Source: JAQXDR01 sp038138625 (GTDB lineage Bacteria > Pseudomonadota > Alphaproteobacteria > Rhodobacterales > Rhodobacteraceae). Taken from it: a stretch of DNA of 42,635 bases. Positions within the stretch are counted from its first letter, which is position 1, and every line of letters begins with the position of its first letter. The notes under the pieces were generated by a model. The model had not been told where the DNA came from and searched no databases. It was given only the letters and a program-made list of their open reading frames with translations. Below, in pieces: positions 16,967 to 26,012 of this stretch. The stretch spans positions 1 to 42,635 of the forward strand of contig JAYQEA010000022.1 of NCBI GenBank assembly GCA_038138625.1. The letters are read 5' to 3'. A program made the translations under genes and the position numbers.

Positions 16967-18136
16967 TTAAGACACCAAAAACCGGGCTGCGTTGGGCGCG
17001 ATACGGATATAGACCGGCTGCCCGGATTGGATTTGCAATTCATTGCCGTCGCTATTCTGGTGGCGCACGTTCAGAGTAAGCGTGTTGTCCAGTTGGATTT
17101 CAAACTGAGTGTCTGTCCCAAGAAAGGTCATATCTTTCAGAAGACCTTTCAAATAATCATCCTGCGGCTTTTCAGACAAAAGCGTCATCCGCTCGGGGCG
17201 CAGTGACAGGGTGCCTGTTTGGCCGGGCGCGACTGCGTGATTTGTTTTTGCAAGGATGGTGCCCTCATCGGGCAAAGTGCATGTGACTGTGTCTCCCTGA
17301 ACCTTGTCTGCGCGGGCCTCTAGAAGATTGGTTTCACCAATGAAATCCGCAACAAAACGATTTTCGGGTTTGTTGTAGACTTCGGCCGGGGATCCAATCT
17401 GCTGAACAGTGCCCGCAGACATCACGGCCACTCGGTCCGACATGGAAAGCGCCTCTTCCTGATCATGCGTTACAAAAACAAAGGTGATCGCGGTTTCGCG
17501 TTGAAGCCGCTTGAGTTCGCTGCGCATTTCCTGACGCAGTTTGAGGTCTAGGGCCGAAAGAGGCTCGTCTAGCAACAATACCTTTGGTCGAGGGGCCATC
17601 GCGCGTGCCAGCGCGACCCGTTGCTGTTGTCCGCCAGACAGTTGGCTTGGTTTGCGCGCGACGAAAGCGTCAAGCTTTACCATGGATATCATTTCGCTGA
17701 CGCGGGCATTAATATCATCGCGGCTCCATCCCAGCATTTGCAGGCCAAAGGCGATATTCTGCGTGACCGTCATATGCGGAAAAAGGGCGTAATTCTGAAA
17801 AACGGTGTTTACCGGACGTTTGTCTGGCGGCAATTCTGCGATCTCGTCACCATACAGGTGAATTGTGCCGGCACTTGTGCTTTCAAATCCTGCAATCATG
17901 CGCAGCAACGTGGTTTTGCCACAGCCGGAAGGTCCAAGAAGTGTAAAGAATTCGTTGTCTGCTATGTCAAAGGACACGTCGTGAAGTGCAGTGAAGTCAC
18001 CAAAGGTCTTGCGAACGCTACGAAGTGTTACGGCGTTGATCTGATCCAAAGCTGTCACGCGCGGCCTCTCAGTGATGAAAATTCGTGTGTCGCTCCCCAA
18101 AGGTGCTTGGCTGTCAGCATAGGCATACCTGGGCAT
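16967..18136 (-). CDS. Polyamine-type ABC transporter ATP-binding protein (PotA/PotG-like)
   Basis: A cytoplasmic ATPase of up to 389 residues with Walker A GPSGCGKTT, signature LSGGQQQRVALARA and Walker B VLLLDEPLSALD. A C-terminal TOBE-like domain follows (about residue 290 onward, with LSLRPERMTLL). The start is uncertain. The ATG at 18136 gives an unusual 26-residue lead. A GTG at 18056-18058 (VTALDQINAV) has GAGAGG six bases upstream and gives a more normal N-terminus. It is the first gene of the four-gene importer operon. The flavoprotein gene upstream ends 138 bp away and could be co-transcribed. Confidence 0.87.
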   Translation of the reverse strand: MPRYAYADSQAPLGSDTRIFITERPRVTALDQINAVTLRSVRKTFGDFTALHDVSFDIADNEFFTLLGPSGCGKTTLLRMIAGFESTSAGTIHLYGDEIAELPPDKRPVNTVFQNYALFPHMTVTQNIAFGLQMLGWSRDDINARVSEMISMVKLDAFVARKPSQLSGGQQQRVALARAMAPRPKVLLLDEPLSALDLKLRQEMRSELKRLQRETAITFVFVTHDQEEALSMSDRVAVMSAGTVQQIGSPAEVYNKPENRFVADFIGETNLLEARADKVQGDTVTCTLPDEGTILAKTNHAVAPGQTGTLSLRPERMTLLSEKPQDDYLKGLLKDMTFLGTDTQFEIQLDNTLTLNVRHQNSDGNELQIQSGQPVYIRIAPNAARFLVS

Positions 18137-18274
18137 TTGTACCTAACCTAAACTGCACATGCTGTCCTTTATCATGGCTTTCCTTGGTATGATGGCATTC
18201 AAAATCAGCGTCTTGTGAAGACCTCGCCAGACTACATGTTGGTGAGACCGGAGGGGATGGTGTGGTTTGAGTGG

Positions 18275-20356
18275 TCAAGATGAAGGCTCTGACAGTCCGG
18301 CCACTTCGCGCCGGAAGGGTAAGGTATCGCCGATATCGGCCCCATCAAGAGAGCGCGCGTAACCGTGTCCGGCGTAGGTGGCCCATGCAATAGGGCCAGG
18401 AGCATTGGCGTCGCCAATAATTTTTACCGTTTGAATGCCCGCGTCGGCCCAGTCCGTTTGTCGTGCCAGCAGGTCTTGATACAGTTTGTCTTGGGGTAGG
18501 CGCGATCCCACGATGACCACGCCATCTGCGGGGATCTCGCGCGTCTGCCCGGTGAACACGCAATTGGTTGTGACATTGTCCATGCCGATTGCTGTCACCC
18601 CGCGGTTTAACAGGATACAAACGCCCATTTCAACAAGCCGGCGATGGATTTCGTGCTGCTCCAGCGTGTTTACGGTCCACTCAGATACCATGGCCGAGGT
18701 TGTCACCAACGTCACTTTGCAACCCTTCTGCACCAAAAGCTCGGCCAGCACGCCGCCCATATAGAAATGGTCATCGTCGTATAACACAACATCACCCGAT
18801 GGCAGATGACCTGTCATCAGATCATCAGGGGTGAACACCGGCATTTTGGAATTGATCGCGAACGGCACCACATGTTGTCGGGCCACGCCATCCGCCCGCC
18901 ATTTGGATCCTGTGGCGATACAAACGTGTTCAAAGCCGAACTCCAGAACATGATCTGCGGTCAGCGCGCTGTCCAAATAGGTTTCAACATTTGATTTTTG
19001 AGACAACTGATAGGTCCTGTAATCGGCGACCCGTCCCCAAGCGGCCAATCCCGGCAAGGTTCGTTCGCGCGCAACACGGCCGCCCAACTCTGTGCCGGCT
19101 TCGGCAAGGGCTGTATCGTAGCCGCGCTCTGCGCAGGCGCGTGCGGCCTCTAATCCAGCCGGCCCTGCGCCGACAATCAATACATGAGACGAGGCCCCCT
19201 TGGCATTCATCCGTTCGGGATGCCAACCTTTGCGCCACTCCTCCATGAATGTTGGATTTTGTGTGCAGCGGCTGGGGGACATCGTCATATCACCGGTGAT
19301 ACAAATGTTGCAGCCTATGCATTCGCGAATGTCTTCAATGCGGCCTTCTTGAATTTTCCGCGGCAGGAATGGATCTGCGATCGAGGGACGGGCGCACCCG
19401 ATGAAATCCAACGTCCCCGACCGGATCATACGCGCCATCACATCGGGAGATGTAAAGCGACCCACGCCCACGACCGGGCGCGTGCTCAGATCTCGGATAC
19501 CTTGTACCAAAATTTCCTGTGCGGCCTCGTCTTTAAAACGGGAGGGACCGGAACAGTCCTCCCATGTGCCATGGGCCAGATCCCAAAGATCAGGTAAATC
19601 TGCATTCATCGCAATAAAATCGCGCAATTCGGCATTGGAAAACCCGAGGTCGCCTAGGGTTTCGTCAAGTGATACCCGCAGGGTCAATCCCATTGTGTCG
19701 CCAACCGCATCGCGGATGTCGGCAATCACTTCACGCGCAAACCGAGACCGGTTTTCAAGCGATCCCCCGTATTCATCACCGCGATGGTTGGTAATCCGGC
19801 TGAGGAAATGTTGAAATATGCCAAATCCATGCGCGCCATAAAGACAAATCAGATCGAAACCGGCCTCTTTGGACCGCTTGGCGGCATTTACAAACCAGCG
19901 GCGCAGATCACGGATGTCGGATTTTGATAGCGCACGCGCCTGCACCGGGTCGTTAGTAAAGGTCCGTATGGGCTGGGCACTCACGGCCAAGGGCACTTCT
20001 CTGGTATAAAAATTAGGACCATTCACGCCAGAGTAGGCCAACTGGATACCCGCAAGGGCCCCGTGGGATTTCATCGCTTCGGCCATGCGGGCAATCATGG
20101 GAATATCCGCGTCATCCCAAAGGCGTAGTTCGATGAACGGCGTAATCTCAGAGGTGTGATGCATTTCGCATTGTTCTGTAAACACAACGCCCCATCCGCC
20201 CTCGGACTTTACCCCGCGCATGGCGGCGGCGGCCGATGGGTCCCTGTATCCCCCGCCATTACAATGCGGCACCTGGTAAAATCGGTTTTTTGCAGTGACA
20301 GGCCCAATGGCCATCGGTTCAAATAAAATATTGTAACGGCTGTCGCGACTTGGCAT
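18275..20356 (-). CDS. Trimethylamine/histamine dehydrogenase-family iron-sulfur flavoprotein
   Basis: This 693-residue enzyme oxidatively removes an amine using FMN and a [4Fe-4S] cluster. The FMN barrel spans about residues 8-370. Cys32 in RFYQVPHCNGGG is where the family binds 6-S-cysteinyl FMN. Tyr173, His176 and Asp267 match the catalytic relay. Cys346, Cys349, Cys352 and Cys364 bind the cluster. A nucleotide-fold half follows, with HVLIVGAGPAGLEAARA near residue 392. The positions of trimethylamine dehydrogenase Tyr60, Trp264 and Trp355 read Gln62, Trp265 and Asp356, which as I recall is the histamine dehydrogenase pocket. A charged primary amine is thus likelier than trimethylamine. 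It lies between the polyamine-type importer and an amidohydrolase. Confidence 0.85.
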   Translation of the reverse strand: MPSRDSRYNILFEPMAIGPVTAKNRFYQVPHCNGGGYRDPSAAAAMRGVKSEGGWGVVFTEQCEMHHTSEITPFIELRLWDDADIPMIARMAEAMKSHGALAGIQLAYSGVNGPNFYTREVPLAVSAQPIRTFTNDPVQARALSKSDIRDLRRWFVNAAKRSKEAGFDLICLYGAHGFGIFQHFLSRITNHRGDEYGGSLENRSRFAREVIADIRDAVGDTMGLTLRVSLDETLGDLGFSNAELRDFIAMNADLPDLWDLAHGTWEDCSGPSRFKDEAAQEILVQGIRDLSTRPVVGVGRFTSPDVMARMIRSGTLDFIGCARPSIADPFLPRKIQEGRIEDIRECIGCNICITGDMTMSPSRCTQNPTFMEEWRKGWHPERMNAKGASSHVLIVGAGPAGLEAARACAERGYDTALAEAGTELGGRVARERTLPGLAAWGRVADYRTYQLSQKSNVETYLDSALTADHVLEFGFEHVCIATGSKWRADGVARQHVVPFAINSKMPVFTPDDLMTGHLPSGDVVLYDDDHFYMGGVLAELLVQKGCKVTLVTTSAMVSEWTVNTLEQHEIHRRLVEMGVCILLNRGVTAIGMDNVTTNCVFTGQTREIPADGVVIVGSRLPQDKLYQDLLARQTDWADAGIQTVKIIGDANAPGPIAWATYAGHGYARSLDGADIGDTLPFRREVAGLSEPSS

Positions 20357-20621
20357 GCGATTCTGGCTCCCTGTTGGGGGCAGTTAAGCAGGTTGCAGGG
20401 CATCTGGAAAGAAATCAAATGGGGCTCTTGCAGAGCTCAGAGCAGCATGCCGGTGTAGGGCACGCGCTCCTTCAAACGTTACCGCGGTGCGGCACAGGCC
20501 TGTAGCACGGTTCAGTGTTCGAGCTTGTCCAACAACCCCAAAGAGCACCGCGCGTCTTGTGACTTGGCAGCTCATTCGGGCATCCGGATTTTTCACCGCA
20601 GGATATCGTGATCTGTATCTG

Positions 20622-22163
20622 TCACGTCGAAGATGACCCTTTGTAAAAGGGTGTGCGGTCCGATGTGATTTGCAGATAATTACTGTAGAAGTCTTCTACG
20701 AATGGAAAAACCTGTTCACGCAGCCAATGGCGTTCCTGTTCTTCGGCATCCCGCGGATTAGAGAGTGCTTCGGCAATTTTGGCGAGGATGGCGTCGCGAT
20801 CTACATGCGTGAATTGCCCGTCTTCGTAAACAGTCCTGCCTGCGACAAGCACAGATTTGACATCCTTTGTCTTGGCGCGACGGATCAGGGCGTCCAGTGG
20901 CGCGATATCGGTGTCTTGGAAAGGATAGGTGGCGCTGTCGTAATCCAAGATCACCGCATCCATTTGACGGCCCAGCTCAAGTCGCCCGATCTGGGAGCCG
21001 AAGGCCGTTGTAAGCCCGCCGTGCTCGGTCGCCATACGCAAGATCTGTGCTGGCGATGGCACATCAGTCGGCTCCATGCCCGGCATCCGGTGAATGGTCA
21101 AAGCCATGCGCATTTCCTGAAGCATGTCGCGATCGTCATTTATGCCGGCTTCGTCCATCCCCATGCCGATGGTGATCCCGCGCTTTTGCAAAGCCATCAA
21201 TGGCAAAACACCAGATCTCAGACGGAAATTGGAAGAACAATTGTGGCACACACAGGTCCCCGTGCCTGCGCATATTTCAATGTCCTCCTGCGTCATCCAT
21301 ACGCCATGACCCAATGTCATATGGGGGCCTAAAAGTCCCAGTTTTTCCAGATGCTTGACTGCGGTTGTTCCTGTGCGACGGAAAGCATATTCCTTTTGAT
21401 AGGGGGTCTCTAACAAGTGCATGTGCATCGGCGCGCCTGCGTTCATCGATTTTTCCTGGATGGCAAGCAACCCGTCATCTGTCATCCAATGCAAGTTTGC
21501 AGGAGACAGCTGAATGCACGCATTGGGGTTGTCGTTTTGAGCGGTCAGAACGTCAAAAAGCTGCATAAAGCCGTCAAAGTCCAAGGTCTGTCTGGCAAAA
21601 TAGCCTGCCATCGCCTTTGCGGCATCAGGTGGAAGACGATTGCAGAACGCTTCATCTGCTTCGTACACAAACCGGTTCTGTTCTCTAACCGCATAGCAGT
21701 AAGAGACACGCATCCCGATGTCTTTGTATGCTTTGAGCACATCACTTGCAGAAGCGACGACACGGTCAAAGCTGCCCATGGCCCAACCTTGAATATGCTG
21801 CACGGTTGTCACACCCGAGGCAATCATCTCGAATGCGGAAAACATCGTGTCAAGATAGGGATCGATCTTGCGCATGGCCAAACGTGCGGCAAACCATAAT
21901 TCCAATGGTGAATCCGGCGCACCCATTTGCAAGGGCGTCAGTCCTATATGGTGATGGCTGTTGATCAGCCCCGGCATGATCATATGGTTTGCATAGGCAC
22001 TCACTTGTGCTTCGGGGTAGGCCAGTATCACCTCGGACGCAGGACCAACTGCGAGGATAACGCCGTCTGCATGGGCGATTGCAGCATCTTCGACCATATC
22101 GGGCGTATCATCGTCAGCCACCCCGGTGACGATCCAGCGTGCGGTTAAAATTTCGACAGTCAT
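20622..22163 (-). CDS. Amidohydrolase-superfamily deaminase (TrzA/AtzA-like)
   Basis: The 513-residue protein is a metal-dependent amidohydrolase of the aminohydrolase branch (ATZ/TRZ, 8-oxoguanine and methylthioadenosine deaminases). The metal pair His70 and His72 is in GLINSHHHIG. HMHLLET, LGHGVW and GMGMDEAG give the further His, His and Asp ligands. NCSSNFRLRSGVLP is a substrate-loop motif of this branch. I chose the ATG at 22163 (MTVEILTARW) because AGGAGC lies upstream and the 21 extra residues of the longer frame look unstructured. The family removes amino groups from nitrogen heterocycles; the actual substrate is unknown. It is distinct in sequence from the second amidohydrolase at 36080. 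Confidence 0.85.
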   Translation of the reverse strand: MTVEILTARWIVTGVADDDTPDMVEDAAIAHADGVILAVGPASEVILAYPEAQVSAYANHMIMPGLINSHHHIGLTPLQMGAPDSPLELWFAARLAMRKIDPYLDTMFSAFEMIASGVTTVQHIQGWAMGSFDRVVASASDVLKAYKDIGMRVSYCYAVREQNRFVYEADEAFCNRLPPDAAKAMAGYFARQTLDFDGFMQLFDVLTAQNDNPNACIQLSPANLHWMTDDGLLAIQEKSMNAGAPMHMHLLETPYQKEYAFRRTGTTAVKHLEKLGLLGPHMTLGHGVWMTQEDIEICAGTGTCVCHNCSSNFRLRSGVLPLMALQKRGITIGMGMDEAGINDDRDMLQEMRMALTIHRMPGMEPTDVPSPAQILRMATEHGGLTTAFGSQIGRLELGRQMDAVILDYDSATYPFQDTDIAPLDALIRRAKTKDVKSVLVAGRTVYEDGQFTHVDRDAILAKIAEALSNPRDAEEQERHWLREQVFPFVEDFYSNYLQITSDRTPFYKGSSST

Positions 22164-22878
22164 ATCAACTCTTGCTCCTGTGCTCTGACTGATCCTGCGA
22201 CGGCTTGGATCAGTAGTGTTCTGCACCGCAGGTCAGCGCTGGCTTTATTCCGAGCGCGTCTGCCGCTGAAAACTACGTAAGGCAGTGTTATCGACCTGCA
22301 TCGGCATGTGGCGTTATGGATAATCGCGCGCCGTCTGATGCAGGTTTGTCCTACGTTGAATGTGTTGGGGGTTTCTGGGGTAACTGGGCCAGCCACGCGC
22401 GCTGCAGATGCAAGTCTTTGTCTTGCAACACCATTCAGTTCCTGTTCATTTGGCCTGTGGTAAAGATTGCCGTGGGCTATGTACATGTTCCGGTCTCTGT
22501 CAGGGCACAAACGAAGGGCTTTAACGATGCTTGCGGACGAGAGGGTCCTGTCCGTCGCTTGTGACAGCTTCGGCACGCCAACCATAAAACGCCTCCGGCT
22601 GGAGAACGGACATCTGTGTCACTGACCCGAGGCGTTGTGCTTGGTGGAAAGGGTGACATATCGCAGGGCGGTCTGACAAAGGTCTTTTCCAAGGATCATG
22701 ACGATTTGTCGAAATAGTCCGCTGCTGCATATATTTAGATCAGGACTGATATTAATTTAGGCAAAATTGTCCTTCAGTTTCAGGTGTGTCGACCCCGTCA
22801 CGGAAAATGAGGTCATTAATCCGGGACGTCACGGCGTTTTCCATAGTGATCCCAGCGACGATACAAGGGCTGTTTCGG
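22164..22878. other. 715-bp gap, no gene recognised
   Basis: The space between the amidohydrolase and M20 hydrolase genes contains only overlapping short frames on both strands with no recognisable protein. ACGCCTC and its complement GAGGCGT around 22590-22640 could pair, but the loop is about 40 bases and no T-run follows. Promoters for the amidohydrolase should lie near its left side. I see no RNA gene. Confidence 0.4.
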
Positions 22879-24141
22879 TCAGGTTTGCAGGTTTGCAAGA
22901 CTGTTTTTCACCCATTTGGTCAAGACGTCCGCGGCGCAGCAAAAGTCTGCGAAATCCATGTGTTCATCTGGATTGTGGCTGCCATTTTGATTGCGGATAA
23001 AGATCATGCCAGTGGAGACGCCCATTTCCGCAAAAGTTGCACAATCGTGACCTCCGCCGGATGGAAGACTGATGTGATCAACACCGCACTGTACTGCCGC
23101 CGAGGCCAGACTGCTTTGGATCTCGGGGGGCATCAGAGCCGGGGCTGCTCGGGTTGCAGCGCCCAGATCAAAGACAACACCGCGCCTGTCAGCCACCTCG
23201 GCCATTTTGGAGCGCAAAAAACGGTCAAATTGGTCAAGCGTTGCGGTACTTTGGCTGCGCATGTCCAAGGTAAAGCTGACATGTCCCGGCACTTTGGTGA
23301 TCCCATGCCGAGCCGGGTCGGTTGAAAATTCACCAATAGTCAGGACCATATCCTCACCAGCGGCTTCGGCTTGCTGCCACCAGTGATCTAGGGTCTGTAC
23401 CAATTCGGCGCCTGCCATCACGGCATCGCGCCGGTTTTGGCGCGGTACCCCGCCTGCGTGTGTGGTTTCGCCTGAAATGGTAGCATACCGGTGTCTGATA
23501 TTCCCACGGATCCCAGTCACGATACCAATCGGCACATCAGCATCCACCAAAACGGGACCTTGCTCTATGTGGACCTCAACAAAAGCACGTATTTTTTTTG
23601 GATCTAACTGAGCATCGCCCGATCTGATTGCGTGGTGGTCATAGCCTGCCTCGGTCATATGTTCTGCGAGAGTGCGATGGCTGTCAGAGCGCCTGACCCG
23701 ATCGGCGGTCTCTTTTGGCAAAAGACCAAAAGCCGCGCGACTTCCTAGATAGTGCTCTGGAAACCAGATCATCTCTTCGGCACGGATCACCATTAATGTG
23801 ATGTCGCAAGGTGGCTGGGCGCCCATGCTTAATCTTTCCAGCATAACGAGACCCGCCAAAACGCCTGCTGCCCCGTCATAATTTCCGCCATGTGGCACGG
23901 AATCCAGATGCGACCCGGTCATCACAACTGGTGCGCGCCGATCTTGGCCGGGTAGGGTGACGTAGAGATTGCCGATGTCATCGGTACGGTGTTCCAAGCC
24001 AATGATGTCGGCCTCTCGGCGGATCATGTCGTGTGCGGCCGTCTCAACTGGCCCATAGCTGGCGCGGGTTACCCCGGGCGGGTCAGCGCTCAGATTGGCC
24101 AATTCGTCAAACAACCGCTGCGCGCGGCTATAGGCGTTCAA
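22879..24141 (-). CDS. M20-family Zn-dependent N-carbamoyl-amino-acid / allantoate-type amidohydrolase
   Basis: The 420-residue protein has the dinuclear-metal set of this family: His78 in TGSHLDSVPHGG, Asp89 in NYDGAAGV, Glu122-Glu123 in RAEEMIWF, His191 in EVHIEQGPVL and a C-terminal His in GSHNPDEH. EVHIEQGP is diagnostic of the N-carbamoyl-L-amino acid hydrolase, beta-ureidopropionase and allantoate amidohydrolase group. The usual EEGxRF motif reads EEMIWF, a change beside a metal ligand that may alter specificity. It would act after the hydantoinase encoded at 29319, releasing CO2 and ammonia from a carbamoyl acid. The start overlaps the dctM stop by four bases. Confidence 0.88.
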   Translation of the reverse strand: MNAYSRAQRLFDELANLSADPPGVTRASYGPVETAAHDMIRREADIIGLEHRTDDIGNLYVTLPGQDRRAPVVMTGSHLDSVPHGGNYDGAAGVLAGLVMLERLSMGAQPPCDITLMVIRAEEMIWFPEHYLGSRAAFGLLPKETADRVRRSDSHRTLAEHMTEAGYDHHAIRSGDAQLDPKKIRAFVEVHIEQGPVLVDADVPIGIVTGIRGNIRHRYATISGETTHAGGVPRQNRRDAVMAGAELVQTLDHWWQQAEAAGEDMVLTIGEFSTDPARHGITKVPGHVSFTLDMRSQSTATLDQFDRFLRSKMAEVADRRGVVFDLGAATRAAPALMPPEIQSSLASAAVQCGVDHISLPSGGGHDCATFAEMGVSTGMIFIRNQNGSHNPDEHMDFADFCCAADVLTKWVKNSLANLQT

Positions 24142-25439
24142 AACAAGGCCTCGGGGATAATCATAACGATCTGTGGCCAGACGATAATCAGACCAACCAT
24201 TGCCAGCATTGCCGCAACAAAGGGAAGTATGCCACGATACACATCCGCCAGTTCACCGTGCTTGCGCACACCCTGTACGACGTACAGGTTCATACCCACC
24301 GGCGGAGTAATCAGAGCCAGTTCCATCATGATCACAAGAAAAATACCAAACCACACAGGATCAATTCCAAGATGCAGGACGACTGGCATCACCACGGGTA
24401 TGGTGCCCACCATCATTGACAGTGTTTCAAGAAAGCAGCCCATCACGAGGTAGAACAGCACAAGTATCAGGATCATTTCTGTCGCGTTCAGCCCGAGATC
24501 TGTTACCGCACGGCTCATGGCCTGCGGCACGCCCAGCAAGCCAACGATAAAGTTCAGAAAAAATGCAGCAGTTATAATGAAAAGCAACATGGCCGAAGTC
24601 TTTATGGTTGCAACAAAAGCTGCGTGGAGCATTGAAAAACTCAGCGCCCGATTTGCAGCAGCCAGCATAAAGGCAAGTACCACACCAAGCGCTGCCGCTT
24701 CGGTCGGGGTCGCCCAACCGCCGTAGATCGCGCCCATGACCACCACGAATATCCCAAGCGGGGGAAGCAGAAAGCGCAGGCGTCGCAGACGTTCTGCCCG
24801 CGGCGGAACCTCGGTGACTTGCTCTGCCAGCGACGGTTTCCACAATACAGCGGCGGCAATGATCACCATGAACAACAGGGTCAGAAGGATACCGGGCAAA
24901 ATACCGGCGGCAAAAAGCTGGCCGATAGAGGTGTTCGTCAATGCTCCGTAAATAATGAGATTCACCGAAGGTGGGATTAAAATGCCGAGCGTCGCACCGG
25001 CAGCAATTGTCCCTAGAACCAGCGGCTCGTGGTAGGCACGGCGTTTGAATTCGTCCAGTGCGACGGTGCCGATGGTTGCAGCCGTCGCGACAGATGATCC
25101 CGAAACTGCCGAAAACATTGCACAGGCGCCAATATTGGTATGAAGCAGGCCACCGGGCAATCGGCTTAACCAATCTGTCAGGCTTTCGTACATGTTACGG
25201 GTGATGCCCGCACGCAGCAGCAGCTCTCCGAGCAAGACAAACAGGGGGATTGTTGTAAGCAGAAAATCGTTCATAACGGCCCATAGGTTTGTGCCAAACG
25301 ACAACAAAACAGGTGGTCCGAAATAAACCAATGCGCCCAGCACGCCGGTGGCGAGCATTGCGATCCCCACATGCAGGCCGATAAACATGAGCCCTAACAT
25401 GATCACAAACCCGATCACTGCGCCGGTAAGGTCTATCAT
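24138..25439 (-). CDS. dctM: TRAP transporter large permease (DctM)
   Basis: A 433-residue protein with roughly twelve hydrophobic segments, the ion-coupled translocation channel of a TRAP importer. Family motifs include GELLLRAGITRNMY (about 77-90), SAVSGSSVATAATIG near residue 108 and the C-terminal PPVGMNLYVVQG. It overlaps dctQ by four bases upstream and the M20 hydrolase by four bases downstream, so importer and hydrolase are made from one message. This suggests that the imported compound, or its product, is the carbamoyl substrate of that enzyme. Confidence 0.92.
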   Translation of the reverse strand: MIDLTGAVIGFVIMLGLMFIGLHVGIAMLATGVLGALVYFGPPVLLSFGTNLWAVMNDFLLTTIPLFVLLGELLLRAGITRNMYESLTDWLSRLPGGLLHTNIGACAMFSAVSGSSVATAATIGTVALDEFKRRAYHEPLVLGTIAAGATLGILIPPSVNLIIYGALTNTSIGQLFAAGILPGILLTLLFMVIIAAAVLWKPSLAEQVTEVPPRAERLRRLRFLLPPLGIFVVVMGAIYGGWATPTEAAALGVVLAFMLAAANRALSFSMLHAAFVATIKTSAMLLFIITAAFFLNFIVGLLGVPQAMSRAVTDLGLNATEMILILVLFYLVMGCFLETLSMMVGTIPVVMPVVLHLGIDPVWFGIFLVIMMELALITPPVGMNLYVVQGVRKHGELADVYRGILPFVAAMLAMVGLIIVWPQIVMIIPEALF

Positions 25440-25960
25440 TTGCGAGCCTCTTCGATTTCTTCTGCTATGGTCGTTGGGGCCAGCACCTGATCGGCAGCCT
25501 CAAGCCCGTGCCGCAGGGCCGCAAGTCCACGAAGGGCCGTCAAAAGTGCTGCGAGCGCGAAAACCAGCAGCCCGGCCATCCACAGTGATTGCGGAATCCA
25601 AAGGGGAACTTGTAACGGGCTGGACGAAACCGAACCAAAGGTCAGACTGTCGGAAAGCGTGCGCCATCCCATGTAGCCCATAAAGGCCGCGCCGATCCCC
25701 AAGGCAACATATGTCAGCAGGTTCAAACCTGCTTGCACGCGACCGGGCAGACGGAGCAATAGCACATCTATTCGGGTGTGGGCCCGCTCAACCGCCGCGA
25801 GGGCCATGCCAAATGTCCCTGTGATGGCGACAACATAACCTCCGATTTCATCCACACCCTGAAGGGAATGATTGAACAGTTTGCGGGCAAGGATTTCAAA
25901 AACAATTAGGAAAGACAGGCCGAGACAGGCATATCCACCCAGTATTCCGATCATGCGCAT
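25436..25960 (-). CDS. dctQ: TRAP transporter small permease (DctQ)
   Basis: A 174-residue protein with four membrane helices, the small TRAP subunit. HSLQGVDEIGGYVVAITGTFGMA with the VDEI pattern near residue 35 and ERAHTRIDVLLLRLP near residue 62 are typical. I place the start at the ATG at 25960 because GGAG lies eight bases upstream; the longer frame would add ten residues and run closer to the hairpin that separates it from dctP. Confidence 0.88.
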   Translation of the reverse strand: MRMIGILGGYACLGLSFLIVFEILARKLFNHSLQGVDEIGGYVVAITGTFGMALAAVERAHTRIDVLLLRLPGRVQAGLNLLTYVALGIGAAFMGYMGWRTLSDSLTFGSVSSSPLQVPLWIPQSLWMAGLLVFALAALLTALRGLAALRHGLEAADQVLAPTTIAEEIEEARK

Positions 25961-25979
25961 GCTGGATTCTCCGGTTGTA

Positions 25980-26004
25980 GGGGCGCGCAACTATGGCGCG
26001 CCCC
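25980..26004. repeat. 9-bp GC hairpin between dctP and dctQ
   Basis: GGGGCGCGC at 25980-25988 and GCGCGCCCC at 25996-26004 pair perfectly around a 7-base loop. On the transcribed minus strand no T-run follows, so it is not a normal terminator. A hairpin directly after a binding-protein gene commonly protects that part of the message and raises its level over the permeases. Confidence 0.8.
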
Positions 26005-26012
26005 TTCTTGGC

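Noticed and set aside
20384..20596. 70-residue minus-strand frame between the flavoprotein and amidohydrolase genes
   Set aside because: No family features; composition looks like non-coding sequence of this base content.
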